Assembly: GCA_031177735.1 (NCBI GenBank)
Contig: JAPSKJ010000132.1
Coordinates: forward strand, 1 to 6,286
Length of the DNA: 6,286 nucleotides
Direction: 5' to 3'
DNA from: Nocardioides sp.
GTDB lineage: Bacteria; Actinomycetota; Actinomycetes; Propionibacteriales; Nocardioidaceae
Within the stretch, counting starts at the first letter, position 1, and every line of letters begins with the position of its first letter. Position numbers and translations under genes: made by a program. The notes below the pieces were generated by a model that saw nothing but the letters and a program-made list of their open reading frames with translations, ran no database searches and was not told the origin of the DNA. Shown piece by piece: positions 1 to 5,633 of this stretch.

Positions 1-1
1 G

Positions 2-208
2 CCCTCGGCGGAGACCACCGAGCCGACCGCTGACGACAGCGAGCCCGCCGAGCCCGAGCGGGCCACGGGCGTGGCCGCCGCCGAGAGCGACGGCGAGAGC
101 AGCGGCTCCGGCACCATGATCGCTGCTGTGGGTGGCGCCGCGCTGCTGGCGGCACTCGGCGGGTTCGTCCTCCTGCGCCGTCGCTCCGCCCGGCAGGGCG
201 GCAGCTGA
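2..208 (+). CDS. C-terminal end of a membrane-anchored surface protein (5' partial)
   Basis: This reading frame enters from the left edge and ends at a TGA at 206-208, leaving 68 visible residues. The first 37 or so are rich in Glu, Ser, Pro, Thr and Ala with many acidic residues, as in an extracellular linker. A hydrophobic segment of about 20 residues follows (MIAAVGGAALLAALGGFVLL), then Arg-Arg-Arg and a short basic tail. This is the usual layout of a type I surface protein tethered by one C-terminal helix with the tail in the cytoplasm. No LPXTG sortase motif is visible before the helix. Several exported actinobacterial families end this way, so the function cannot be named from this piece. 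It converges with the pilus operon, and its stop codon forms the first bases of the 22-bp tandem repeat. Confidence 0.75.
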   Translation, partial: PSAETTEPTADDSEPAEPERATGVAAAESDGESSGSGTMIAAVGGAALLAALGGFVLLRRRSARQGGS

Positions 209-331
209 CGCCTCGCGGGGCCAGAACTGACCTCTCGCGGGGCCAGAAGTGACGCCTCGCGGGGCCAGAAGTGACGTCTCGCGGGGCCGGAAGTGACGCC
301 TCGAGGGGCCAGAAGTGACCTCTCGCGGGGT
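206..331. repeat. 22-bp tandem direct repeat, about 5.7 copies, between convergent genes
   Basis: Units start at 206, 228, 250, 272, 294 and 316, exactly 22 bp apart; the last is cut after about 16 bases. Each begins with TGAC and carries the core CTCGCGGGGCCAGAAG with few changes: AGAAC ends unit 1, CCGGAAG ends unit 4, and unit 5 has CTCGAGGGG. Bases 5-7 alternate: GCC in units 1, 3 and 5, but CTC, GTC and CTC in units 2, 4 and 6. The array fills the whole gap between the plus-strand stop codon and the VWA gene stop at 336-338. Because 22 is one more than a multiple of three, successive TGA triplets fall in all three plus frames. There are no spacers, so it is not a CRISPR array. A role in ending transcription is possible, but no strong hairpin with a T-run is present. 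Confidence 0.9.
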
Positions 332-335
332 GGGG

Positions 336-1868
336 TCAGGGGAAGCGGTTGCGGCGCCAGCGGACGAACAGCAGCACCAGGAGGCCGACCAGGGCCGCCA
401 CGAGTACGGCGACCGCGGTGCCGGCCCAGTCGACGCCCGGCTCGGGCTCGTCGGCTGCCGCGGCGGGCAGGTCGGGGGAGATGAACCCGCCGGCGTCGTC
501 GGCCGCGCCGGTCGTTGCGGTCGACCCCGCACCCGCGGGCGGCTCGATGAGGGTCGGCGAGGGCGAGACCAGGGGGTCGCTCGACGGGCTCGCGGCGGGG
601 GTGTCACCGCCGTCGCCACCGATCGTGTTGTCGGGCAGGTCCGGCTGGGCGTCCGCGTCCAGGGTCAGCGTGAACCGCACGTCGAACGGGGTGTCGCGGG
701 GGAAGTAGTCAGCGCACCTGGGCAGCTCGCGCAGGATCGGGTCGTCGGTGGGGGCGAGGGCGAGCGAGAAGGTCCACTGGCCGGGGAAGTCGATCCCGTC
801 GGCGGTGGCCGAGATGGGCTTGGCGCCGCGTCCACCGGCTCCGGCGAAGCCGGTGCCGTCGAAGATGTTGGTGTTGGCGTACGGCGGATAGGTGCCGCCC
901 TCGCCGTAGGGGTTGAACAGCTGCACGTGCCAGGTCTCGCAGGACCGGCCGTAGTAGGGGACCCGCAGCCCGCTCACCCCCTGCACGGTGGCGAGCACCT
1001 CCGGCAGGTCGCCCTCGGCGGCCTCGAACCGGAACCACCGCATCGTGCCCGGGCGCAGCTTGATGCGGTAGGCACCCTCGGTGACGACCGGCGCGTCCTC
1101 GGGGCGCAGCGCCCCCGTGACCGGCTTCCCGGGCCCGAGCCGCTCGATGGTGCTCTCGGCGATCTGGGCGAGCGCGGCGGCGAGGCCCTGGGCGTTGTCC
1201 GCCGCGTAGTACTGCCCGCCGGTGGTCTCGGCCACGCAGCGCAGAGCGTCGACGGCCTGCTTCTGCCCGGACAGGGCCAGCCCGACGGTCTCGACCCGGA
1301 CAACGGGGTCGCGGCGCTCCACGGTGCGGGCGGCCCGGCAGGGCCGGGGGTCGGGGGGATGACAGGTGTCCTCGCCGTCGCTGATGAGGACCACCACGCG
1401 CTGACCGCTGGTCCGCTCGCCGGCGAAGTCGCCCGCCGCGGCGAGCAGCGACCGCCCGATCGGGGTCTCCCCGAGCGGCGCCAGCCCGGTGGCCGCCTCC
1501 ACGACGGCCTTGGCCGAGCCCGCGGCTGGCGGCACGACCAGCTGGGTGTCGGCGCAGGAGGTGTCACGGTCCTCGCCGCCGTACGTCGCGCCGTAGACGC
1601 GCAGCCCCAGGGCGACCTCCGGCGGAAGGGTGCGGCTCACCTGGGCCAGCGCGGCCGTGGCGCCCTGGAGGAGCGTCTGCGACGAGCCGTCGATGGTGCG
1701 CCCCATCGACCCGGACACGTCGAGGACGAACAGGACCTGCAGTGGTGGGGCCTCCTCGGCTGCGGCCGGTGGGACTGGGAGGCCCAGGGCGCCCAGGGCG
1801 GCCAGGAGGGCGAGGAGGGGCGCCGCCACGCCCGCGGCCACCGCTCGCACCGCGCGCTCAGCGGCCAC
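336..1868 (-). CDS. Secreted VWA-domain protein with C-terminal membrane anchor
   Basis: The protein has 510 residues. Residues 1-37 look like a signal peptide: two Arg near the start, a Leu/Ala core, then PPAAA before EEAPP. A von Willebrand factor A domain spans about 43-240 with a complete metal-binding MIDAS site: D50-x-S52-x-S54, T135 in GETPIG and D164 in SDGEDTC. The domain resembles bacterial VWA proteins with an ETPIG loop and an RCVAETTGGQYY ending, a type that binds protein ligands through a metal ion. Residues 245-405 form a second, probably beta-rich domain with C310 and C385. Residues 410-480 are a Pro/Ser/Thr/Asp-rich stalk, 482-503 a transmembrane helix, and the tail is RWRRNRFP. 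It is the last gene of the operon and overlaps the preceding gene by 11 bp. The GTG start at 1866-1868 has no clear Shine-Dalgarno, so coupled translation is likely; GTG codons at residues 7, 10 and 14 are alternatives. Many proteobacterial TadG proteins carry a VWA domain, which suggests a pilus-linked role by inference. Confidence 0.88.
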   Translation of the reverse strand: MAAERAVRAVAAGVAAPLLALLAALGALGLPVPPAAAEEAPPLQVLFVLDVSGSMGRTIDGSSQTLLQGATAALAQVSRTLPPEVALGLRVYGATYGGEDRDTSCADTQLVVPPAAGSAKAVVEAATGLAPLGETPIGRSLLAAAGDFAGERTSGQRVVVLISDGEDTCHPPDPRPCRAARTVERRDPVVRVETVGLALSGQKQAVDALRCVAETTGGQYYAADNAQGLAAALAQIAESTIERLGPGKPVTGALRPEDAPVVTEGAYRIKLRPGTMRWFRFEAAEGDLPEVLATVQGVSGLRVPYYGRSCETWHVQLFNPYGEGGTYPPYANTNIFDGTGFAGAGGRGAKPISATADGIDFPGQWTFSLALAPTDDPILRELPRCADYFPRDTPFDVRFTLTLDADAQPDLPDNTIGGDGGDTPAASPSSDPLVSPSPTLIEPPAGAGSTATTGAADDAGGFISPDLPAAAADEPEPGVDWAGTAVAVLVAALVGLLVLLFVRWRRNRFP

Positions 1869-2361
1869 GGCTGCCCCAGGCTCGTCCGCCGGTGACGGGG
1901 GCGGTGCTGGGTCGGTGGTCGGGGATGGCGCGGCGCTCCGGGTCGGCGCGCCACCAGACCAGCCCCAGGCCGGCCAGCGTGCCGATCACCGCCGACCCGG
2001 ACAGGCCGATGCCCAGCGTCACCGGGAGTGCCTGCAGCTGGTGCGCGGTCCAGACGATGGCGAGCACCAGGAGCAGCAGGGCGAGCGCGGCGGTCAGCGT
2101 GCGCAGCCGGCCCGCGCGGGGGTCGGAGAAGTCGACGGTCGAGAAGGCCAGCACCGCCGCCGCCGCGAGAGCACCGGCGGCGACCAGGCACTGCGCGCCG
2201 ATCCACACGGCATGACCCCGGTGGGTGCCGTCGGCGAGCTGCACCGACGGGGAGGTCCCAGCGGTGAGGAAGGCGCCGTGGACGACCAGGGCGCCGACCA
2301 GCCAGAGCAGGGCGGAGGTGATGACGGCCCGCACCAGGGCGGTGGTGGTCGTGCTGCTCAC
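1858..2361 (-). CDS. Four-helix membrane protein of unknown function
   Basis: This 167-residue protein has four hydrophobic segments, at about 14-33, 51-73, 88-107 and 116-137, and a polar Arg/Pro/Gly-rich C-terminal tail of about 30 residues. A loop of roughly 17 residues between helices 1 and 2 holds TSPSVQLADGTHRGH, and a charged loop with DPRAGR lies between helices 2 and 3. No enzyme motif or known family signature is seen. The GTG start at 2359-2361 overlaps the lipoprotein stop as GTGA. No Shine-Dalgarno precedes it, so translation probably depends on ribosomes ending the lipoprotein gene. Its stop at 1858-1860 lies inside the VWA gene. Its place between a lipoprotein and a membrane-anchored VWA protein suggests that the three may form one envelope complex; this is inference. 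Confidence 0.82.
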   Translation of the reverse strand: MSSTTTTALVRAVITSALLWLVGALVVHGAFLTAGTSPSVQLADGTHRGHAVWIGAQCLVAAGALAAAAVLAFSTVDFSDPRAGRLRTLTAALALLLLVLAIVWTAHQLQALPVTLGIGLSGSAVIGTLAGLGLVWWRADPERRAIPDHRPSTAPVTGGRAWGSRGR

Positions 2362-2990
2362 GACGACTCGACGGCGACGGCGAGGCTGTCGAGCACCTCG
2401 GGCAGCCCGGAGTCGTCGAAGTCACCGGCGGGGGCCTGGAACCGGACGGTCGACAGCACGCCGTCGGGCATGTCGAGGAAGACCTGGACCTGCTCGACCA
2501 TGACCTCGGAGCCCTGGAAGCTCGCCGACCTCTCGAAGCGCATCTGGTAGGCCCGGTCGACACCGGGCACGTCGACCTCGCCCTCGTCGATGACCTCGAA
2601 GTCGGGGCTGACGCCCTCGAGGGTCTTCAGTGCGTCCGGAGCGGCTTCGAAGCCGGTGCTGGTCTCGCCCGGGACACCCATGCTCATGTTCACGAACGGC
2701 GGGAACTGTGCGCCCTCAGGCGCCTCCACCGCCCACTCATAGGTGCGTCCCTGCGGGTCCAGGCTCTCCTCACCCGAGGCGACCCACCCCTCCGGCACGA
2801 CCAGGGAGATGCCGTGGCCGACGACCTGCTGGCCGCCCTCGGTCTTCCGGAGCTCGAACGGCGCGTCGATCGCCGATCCCACGGCACCCTCCTCGGTGCT
2901 GTCGCCGCATGCGGCCAGAGAGGTGATCAGGAAGGCGGCCAGGGCGGCCGCGGCCGCAGCGGAGCGAATCCGTGGCCTCATCCGTTGCAT
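2358..2990 (-). CDS. Exported lipoprotein, possibly LpqN- or PsbP/Mog1-like
   Basis: The 210-residue product starts with a basic n-region (MQRMRPRIR) and an Ala-rich hydrophobic core, ending in the lipobox L25-A26-A27-C28. It should therefore be diacylated at C28 and held on the outer face of the cytoplasmic membrane. The mature part is acidic. It contains GISLVVPEGW near residue 60, a paired-strand region near 139-190 (VPGVDRAYQMRF, VEQVQVFLDM, LSTVRFQAP) and a final LPEVLDSLAV. This pattern recalls the PsbP/Mog1/DUF1795 fold and the mycobacterial LpqN family, but the match is only by eye. The ATG at 2988-2990 is chosen because AGGAG (2999-3003) lies 8 nt upstream, although this makes a 13-bp overlap with the previous gene. 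A second ATG at residue 4 would give the common 4-bp ATGA overlap but sits 17 nt from that site. Expression is likely coupled to the giant pilin-like gene. Confidence 0.85.
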   Translation of the reverse strand: MQRMRPRIRSAAAAAALAAFLITSLAACGDSTEEGAVGSAIDAPFELRKTEGGQQVVGHGISLVVPEGWVASGEESLDPQGRTYEWAVEAPEGAQFPPFVNMSMGVPGETSTGFEAAPDALKTLEGVSPDFEVIDEGEVDVPGVDRAYQMRFERSASFQGSEVMVEQVQVFLDMPDGVLSTVRFQAPAGDFDDSGLPEVLDSLAVAVESS

Positions 2991-4366
2991 ACGGTGTTCT
3001 CCTGCCAGGTGCCGAGGACGGGGTCGTAGAAGTAGGACCCGATCAGGTCGTTGTCCACCGTGACCTTGTGCACCTCGCCGCCGATGTTCACCCAGAGGAC
3101 CGAGACCTTGCCACCATACTTCGTCTCCTCCTTGTCCACCGTGTAGTGGTTGAAGGTGATCTGGGAGTGCTCGTTGAGCTGGGTGGCGATCGCCTGCTGC
3201 TGCTCCGGGGTGAGGCCCTCACCGGAGGTGAGGAAGTTGGCCAGTCCCTCGGAGAGCGCGGAGAGTGCGGAGTGGTCGGTGGTGCCGTCGGGCCGCTGGA
3301 AGTTGGTGGTGAAGCCCAGCTCGAACTGGTAGCCGCCCTCCAGGCCCTCGGCGAGCGGGGGGAGGTTGAGCCCCTTGATGGTGGTGTTCTCGCCGATCTC
3401 GGTGCCCTTGACCAGCTGCTCGTTGACGCCGGCGTCGACCTTGCCGTTGACGGTGCCGACGATGGTGCCTCCGATGGAGACCACCTGCCCGGACTCGTCG
3501 AAGGTGATGTCGGCGGTCACCGCGAGCGAGGCGTCGCCGTTGGCGTTCATCGCGAGCACCGTGTCGGGGATCGGGATGCCGAGGTCGGCGGCCGCCTTGG
3601 CGGTCAGGGCGACCTTGACCTTGGTGTTGCCGTTGCTGTGCTGCTCGGCACCGAGGGTGACCGCGCCGGACGCGTTGCCGCTGAGTGGTCCGGCCTCGCC
3701 GGATCCCTTCACCTGTCCGCTCAGGTCGAAGTAGGTCAGGTCGGCCTGGGGTGCCCCCTCCGGCTCGCTGCCGAACTCCCCGAAGTTGTCGCCGTAGGCG
3801 CCGATGAAGGCGTTCGCGTCGTCGAGGTTGTCGAAGGTGTACTGACTGCCCCAGGCGCCGTCGGCTCCGATGTTGATCGACAGCCCTGCCTTGGCGTCCT
3901 TGCTCTCCGAGCCGGTGTCGACCTCGACGCCGCCACCGCCCTTGAGCGTGTAGTTGGCGCCGACCTTGCCCTTGGTCTTCACGACGTACCTGGTGGACAC
4001 GGTGCCGTCGGGGTTGAGCGTGCGGACCTGGGAGAGCTCGTAGCCCGACTCGCCCTCGACGGTGGCGATCACGGTGATGCTGCCGCCGTAGGTGCTGCCG
4101 CCCTTCTTGACGGTGCACTTGGTCGGGATGTGCCCGGGGACGTGCTCCGGGGCGCAGCCGGAGATGCCGCCGAGCAGGGTGGCCAGCCGGCAGTAGACCT
4201 TGCCGGTCACATCGCTGGCGCCGGCCAGGACGGGTGTCGTGAGGCCGAGTACGACGCCGATGATCGCGACGATGACGACTGCGATGCCGGCGTACTCCGC
4301 GGTGGTGGCGCCGCGCTGGTCGCGCGGTGGCGGGGAGGCCGCGTGCGCGGGAGTGGACTCACTCAT
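2978..4366 (-). CDS. Giant Flp-pilin-like protein with a large exported C-terminal domain
   Basis: The product has 462 residues, whereas Flp pilins usually have 50-80. Residues 1-18 form a short hydrophilic leader. A prepilin-peptidase site then follows: G19 before A20-T-T-A-E24-Y25, with Glu at mature position 5 as in Flp pilins. A hydrophobic helix runs from about 26 to 48. The remaining 410 or so residues (about 52-462) should lie outside the membrane. They are rich in Gly, Thr, Val and acidic residues and look mostly beta-stranded, for example in regions 93-150, 215-260 and 275-320. A short helical part near 366-400 contains TPEQQQAIATQL. Cysteines are C59, C71, C84 and C460, which could form two disulfides, one perhaps joining the two ends. 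I recognise no known domain in this part. The ATG lies 1 bp after the preceding stop, with a GAGGGG-like site about 10 nt upstream. A minor, tip or adhesive pilin is the likeliest role, but a membrane-anchored surface protein using a pilin-type signal is also possible. Confidence 0.85.
   Translation of the reverse strand: MSESTPAHAASPPPRDQRGATTAEYAGIAVVIVAIIGVVLGLTTPVLAGASDVTGKVYCRLATLLGGISGCAPEHVPGHIPTKCTVKKGGSTYGGSITVIATVEGESGYELSQVRTLNPDGTVSTRYVVKTKGKVGANYTLKGGGGVEVDTGSESKDAKAGLSINIGADGAWGSQYTFDNLDDANAFIGAYGDNFGEFGSEPEGAPQADLTYFDLSGQVKGSGEAGPLSGNASGAVTLGAEQHSNGNTKVKVALTAKAAADLGIPIPDTVLAMNANGDASLAVTADITFDESGQVVSIGGTIVGTVNGKVDAGVNEQLVKGTEIGENTTIKGLNLPPLAEGLEGGYQFELGFTTNFQRPDGTTDHSALSALSEGLANFLTSGEGLTPEQQQAIATQLNEHSQITFNHYTVDKEETKYGGKVSVLWVNIGGEVHKVTVDNDLIGSYFYDPVLGTWQENTVCNG
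2999..3003 (-). promoter_or_regulatory. Shine-Dalgarno (AGGAG) inside the giant pilin-like gene
   Basis: AGGAG lies within the last codons of the giant pilin-like gene, 8 nt before the ATG at 2990. It decides between two candidate lipoprotein starts, favouring the one that overlaps the upstream gene by 13 bp over the ATG three codons later. Confidence 0.7.
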
Positions 4367-4367
4367 C

Positions 4368-4589
4368 TCAGCCCGGCCCCTCGCGCATGGCGGTCAGCGC
4401 CTTGTCGCCGAGGGTGCGCACGTGCTGCCTGACCTCCGGCACGAGCCCGACGACGAGGGCCCCCACGATCGCGCACACGACGATCAGGCCGCCGACGAAC
4501 TCGATGGTGGTCTGGCCGGCCTGGTCACGGCGGCGCACCACCGCGACCAGCCGGGTCGCGAGCGCCGAGGCGGCGCGGGGAGTGGTCAT
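4368..4589 (-). CDS. Second Flp/TadE-like small pilin
   Basis: This 73-residue protein has a basic leader of 25 residues containing VVRRRDQ. It ends at G25 before Q26-T-T-I-E30-F31, a prepilin-peptidase site with Glu at mature position 5. A hydrophobic helix (about 32-50, VGGLIVVCAIVGALVVGLV) follows, then a short amphipathic tail with PEVRQHVRTLGDKALTAM. The mature chain would be 48 residues, the normal size of a Flp pilin. The EF pair and the divergent helix set it apart from the main pilin at 5283-5501, so a minor pilin or a reduced TadE-type pseudopilin fits better than a second copy of the fibre subunit. The ATG has AAGGA (4596-4600) 6 nt upstream, overlapping the stop codon of the TadG-like gene. 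The next gene begins 1 bp after its own stop. Confidence 0.82.
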   Translation of the reverse strand: MTTPRAASALATRLVAVVRRRDQAGQTTIEFVGGLIVVCAIVGALVVGLVPEVRQHVRTLGDKALTAMREGPG

Positions 4590-4595
4590 GCTGCG

Positions 4596-4600
4596 TCCTT
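4596..4600 (-). promoter_or_regulatory. Shine-Dalgarno (AAGGA) overlapping the TadG-like stop codon
   Basis: The minus strand reads TAAGGA, so the TAA stop of the TadG-like gene shares bases with the ribosome site of the second pilin, 6 nt before its ATG. This favours re-initiation by ribosomes that have just ended the upstream gene. Confidence 0.75.
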
Positions 4601-5246
4601 AGTCGACGAAGGTGCGCGCGGTGTCGAACTCCGCCTGGATGAAGGGCGCCTGGGGGCAGTCCACGTAGCGGGGGTTCGGCGTGCCGCCGATGGTTGGCGT
4701 GCAGACGATCGCCAGGGTCGCCGGGTCGGCGCAGCTGCCCGTGTTGAGGGTGAGCCCGAGCACCCCGCCGGCGTTGCACAGCGCGCCGATGGCCTCGACC
4801 TTCGCCCGCGACGTCGACCGCATGCGGTGCGCGGTGTCGCCGGTCGAGACCTCGTCGTTCTGCTCGACCTCGACCTCCACCGTCCAGGTGGTGGGGGAGA
4901 GGTCGGTGGGCCAGGAGTAGCCGATCACCCGGGCGCCGTTGGCCCCGGCGAACTGCATCGCCTGCGGCAGACCGGCCGCGGGCTGGAAGGCGCTCATCGC
5001 GGTGACCGTGGCCGCGATCGCCGAGGTGCCGGCGGTCGCGGTGAGTGCCATCAGCGCCTCGGAGTGCCACTGCTTGGCAGCGGCCAGGGCGGCGGCGTCG
5101 GCGGCGGTGTCGGACCGCGCGGACTGCTCCTCACCGCGGGCCAGGCTGAACAGCCCCAGCATGATCGCGAACGCGCCGAAGACGGCACCGAGGAGAGCCG
5201 GCATCGCCTGGCCCTCCTCGCCGCGCCTGCGACGCTCCGCGTGCAC
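4599..5246 (-). CDS. TadG-like Tad-domain pilus assembly protein
   Basis: The 215-residue product begins with a strongly basic leader (HAERRRRGEEG) followed by QAMPALL and a hydrophobic helix (about 16-36). It then has ARGEEQSARSDTAADAAALAAA, the signature of the TadE/TadG family Tad domain, where the helix is followed by an Arg, a Gln and an A-A-D-A-A-A-L-A motif. The G12-Q13 junction resembles a prepilin site, but position 5 is Ala rather than Glu, as is common in TadG. Residues 60-215 should be exported and contain C157, C172, C182 and C197, enough for two disulfides. There is no VWA domain; a VWA protein is encoded separately at the end of the operon. The GTG at 5244-5246 is the first possible start after an in-frame TGA (the pilin stop) and has AGGCGG 5 nt upstream. 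It lies 36 bp after the Flp pilin gene and likely encodes a minor subunit or assembly factor of the pilus. Confidence 0.83.
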   Translation of the reverse strand: MHAERRRRGEEGQAMPALLGAVFGAFAIMLGLFSLARGEEQSARSDTAADAAALAAAKQWHSEALMALTATAGTSAIAATVTAMSAFQPAAGLPQAMQFAGANGARVIGYSWPTDLSPTTWTVEVEVEQNDEVSTGDTAHRMRSTSRAKVEAIGALCNAGGVLGLTLNTGSCADPATLAIVCTPTIGGTPNPRYVDCPQAPFIQAEFDTARTFVD

Positions 5247-5282
5247 GCTGTCCGCCTGTCTTCTGGAGTCGTCCGGGACGCG

Positions 5283-5501
5283 TCAGGCGATCTTGTCGGT
5301 GAGGGTGGTGAAGACCTTGTCGACGACGCTCTGCGCGCCGGTGAGGACGTTGGTCTTGAGGGCGAGGATCGTGCCGATGATGGCGACGATGACGACCATG
5401 ATGCCGACGTACTCGGCGGTGGTCTGGCCGTGCTCGCCGCGCTCCTTGTTGGCGAAGACGGTCAGCATGGCGGTGATCTGAGCGGCGAGGTAGTGCGACA
5501 T
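5283..5501 (-). CDS. flp: Flp/Fap-type major pilin subunit (type IVb, Tad system)
   Basis: This 72-residue protein has a 25-residue leader ending in ERGEHG, then Q26-T-T-A-E30-Y31, the classic Flp site for cleavage after Gly by a TadV/CpaA-type prepilin peptidase. Glu at mature position 5 and Tyr at 6 are the conserved pair of Flp pilins. The hydrophobic helix (about 32-49, VGIMVVIVAIIGTILALK) is followed by a short amphipathic tail (VLTGAQSVVDKVFTTLTDKIA). The mature chain of 47 residues is standard for the fibre subunit. The ATG at 5499-5501 has a strong AAGGAG 6 nt upstream, the best ribosome site in the window, which fits a highly made major subunit. It is the first gene of the operon. 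The residues around the cleavage site and helix are nearly repeated in the giant pilin-like protein. Confidence 0.92.
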   Translation of the reverse strand: MSHYLAAQITAMLTVFANKERGEHGQTTAEYVGIMVVIVAIIGTILALKTNVLTGAQSVVDKVFTTLTDKIA

Positions 5502-5507
5502 CGTGAG

Positions 5508-5513
5508 CTCCTT
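5508..5513 (-). promoter_or_regulatory. Strong Shine-Dalgarno (AAGGAG) of the Flp pilin gene
   Basis: The minus strand reads AAGGAG here, 6 nt before the ATG at 5501. It is the closest match in the window to the 16S rRNA anti-Shine-Dalgarno and fixes the pilin start. Confidence 0.85.
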
Positions 5514-5572
5514 GGTTCGGTGGTGTCCGGGGGCCGGGCCTCCGTGCTGGTGTCTTCATCCTCGGCCGCAGG

Positions 5573-5604
5573 GCGGGCCCGGGAGCAGGGCCCGCGGACC
5601 CTGC
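5573..5604. promoter_or_regulatory. Alternative overlapping hairpins in the pilin leader
   Basis: One perfect 8-bp stem pairs GCGGGCCC (5573-5580) with GGGCCCGC (5588-5595) around a 7-nt loop. A second 6-bp stem pairs GCAGGG (5585-5590) with CCCTGC (5599-5604). The two share bases 5588-5590, so they cannot form together. This geometry could support a switch in the untranslated leader of the pilus mRNA, but there is no sign of a leader peptide or of a known riboswitch. Confidence 0.3.
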
Positions 5605-5633
5605 CGCAGGCCCAATCCCAGCCGCTGCGGAGG

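Noticed and set aside
206..331. CRISPR array
   Set aside because: The repeats are directly adjacent with no unique spacers, and the unit is only 22 bp.
315..1895. Long open frame on the plus strand (526 codons) opposite the VWA gene
   Set aside because: It is antisense to a gene with a clear signal peptide, MIDAS motif and membrane anchor. Its translation is Gly/Arg/Ala-rich without domains, as expected for the reverse of a high-GC gene with few stop codons.
1637..2563. Minus-strand frame of 308 codons across the VWA, four-helix and lipoprotein genes
   Set aside because: It overlaps three recognisable genes in another frame and encodes an Arg/Pro/Ser-rich chain without structure signals.
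2979..2981. Alternative lipoprotein start giving a 4-bp ATGA overlap
   Set aside because: The overlap is a common arrangement, but the AGGAG site is 17 nt away, against 8 nt for the ATG at 2990. The choice changes only three residues of the signal peptide.
2972..4432. Long open frame on the plus strand (486 codons) opposite the giant pilin-like gene
   Set aside because: The minus-strand frame has a pilin site, a helix and correct operon spacing. The plus-strand product is a low-complexity Val/Gly/Leu/Asp mix typical of an antisense shadow.
5502..5564. Short leader peptide starting at the ATG near 5562 on the minus strand
   Set aside because: There is no ribosome site at proper distance (AGG directly abuts the ATG), and the frame simply runs on as a shadow through the pilin gene.
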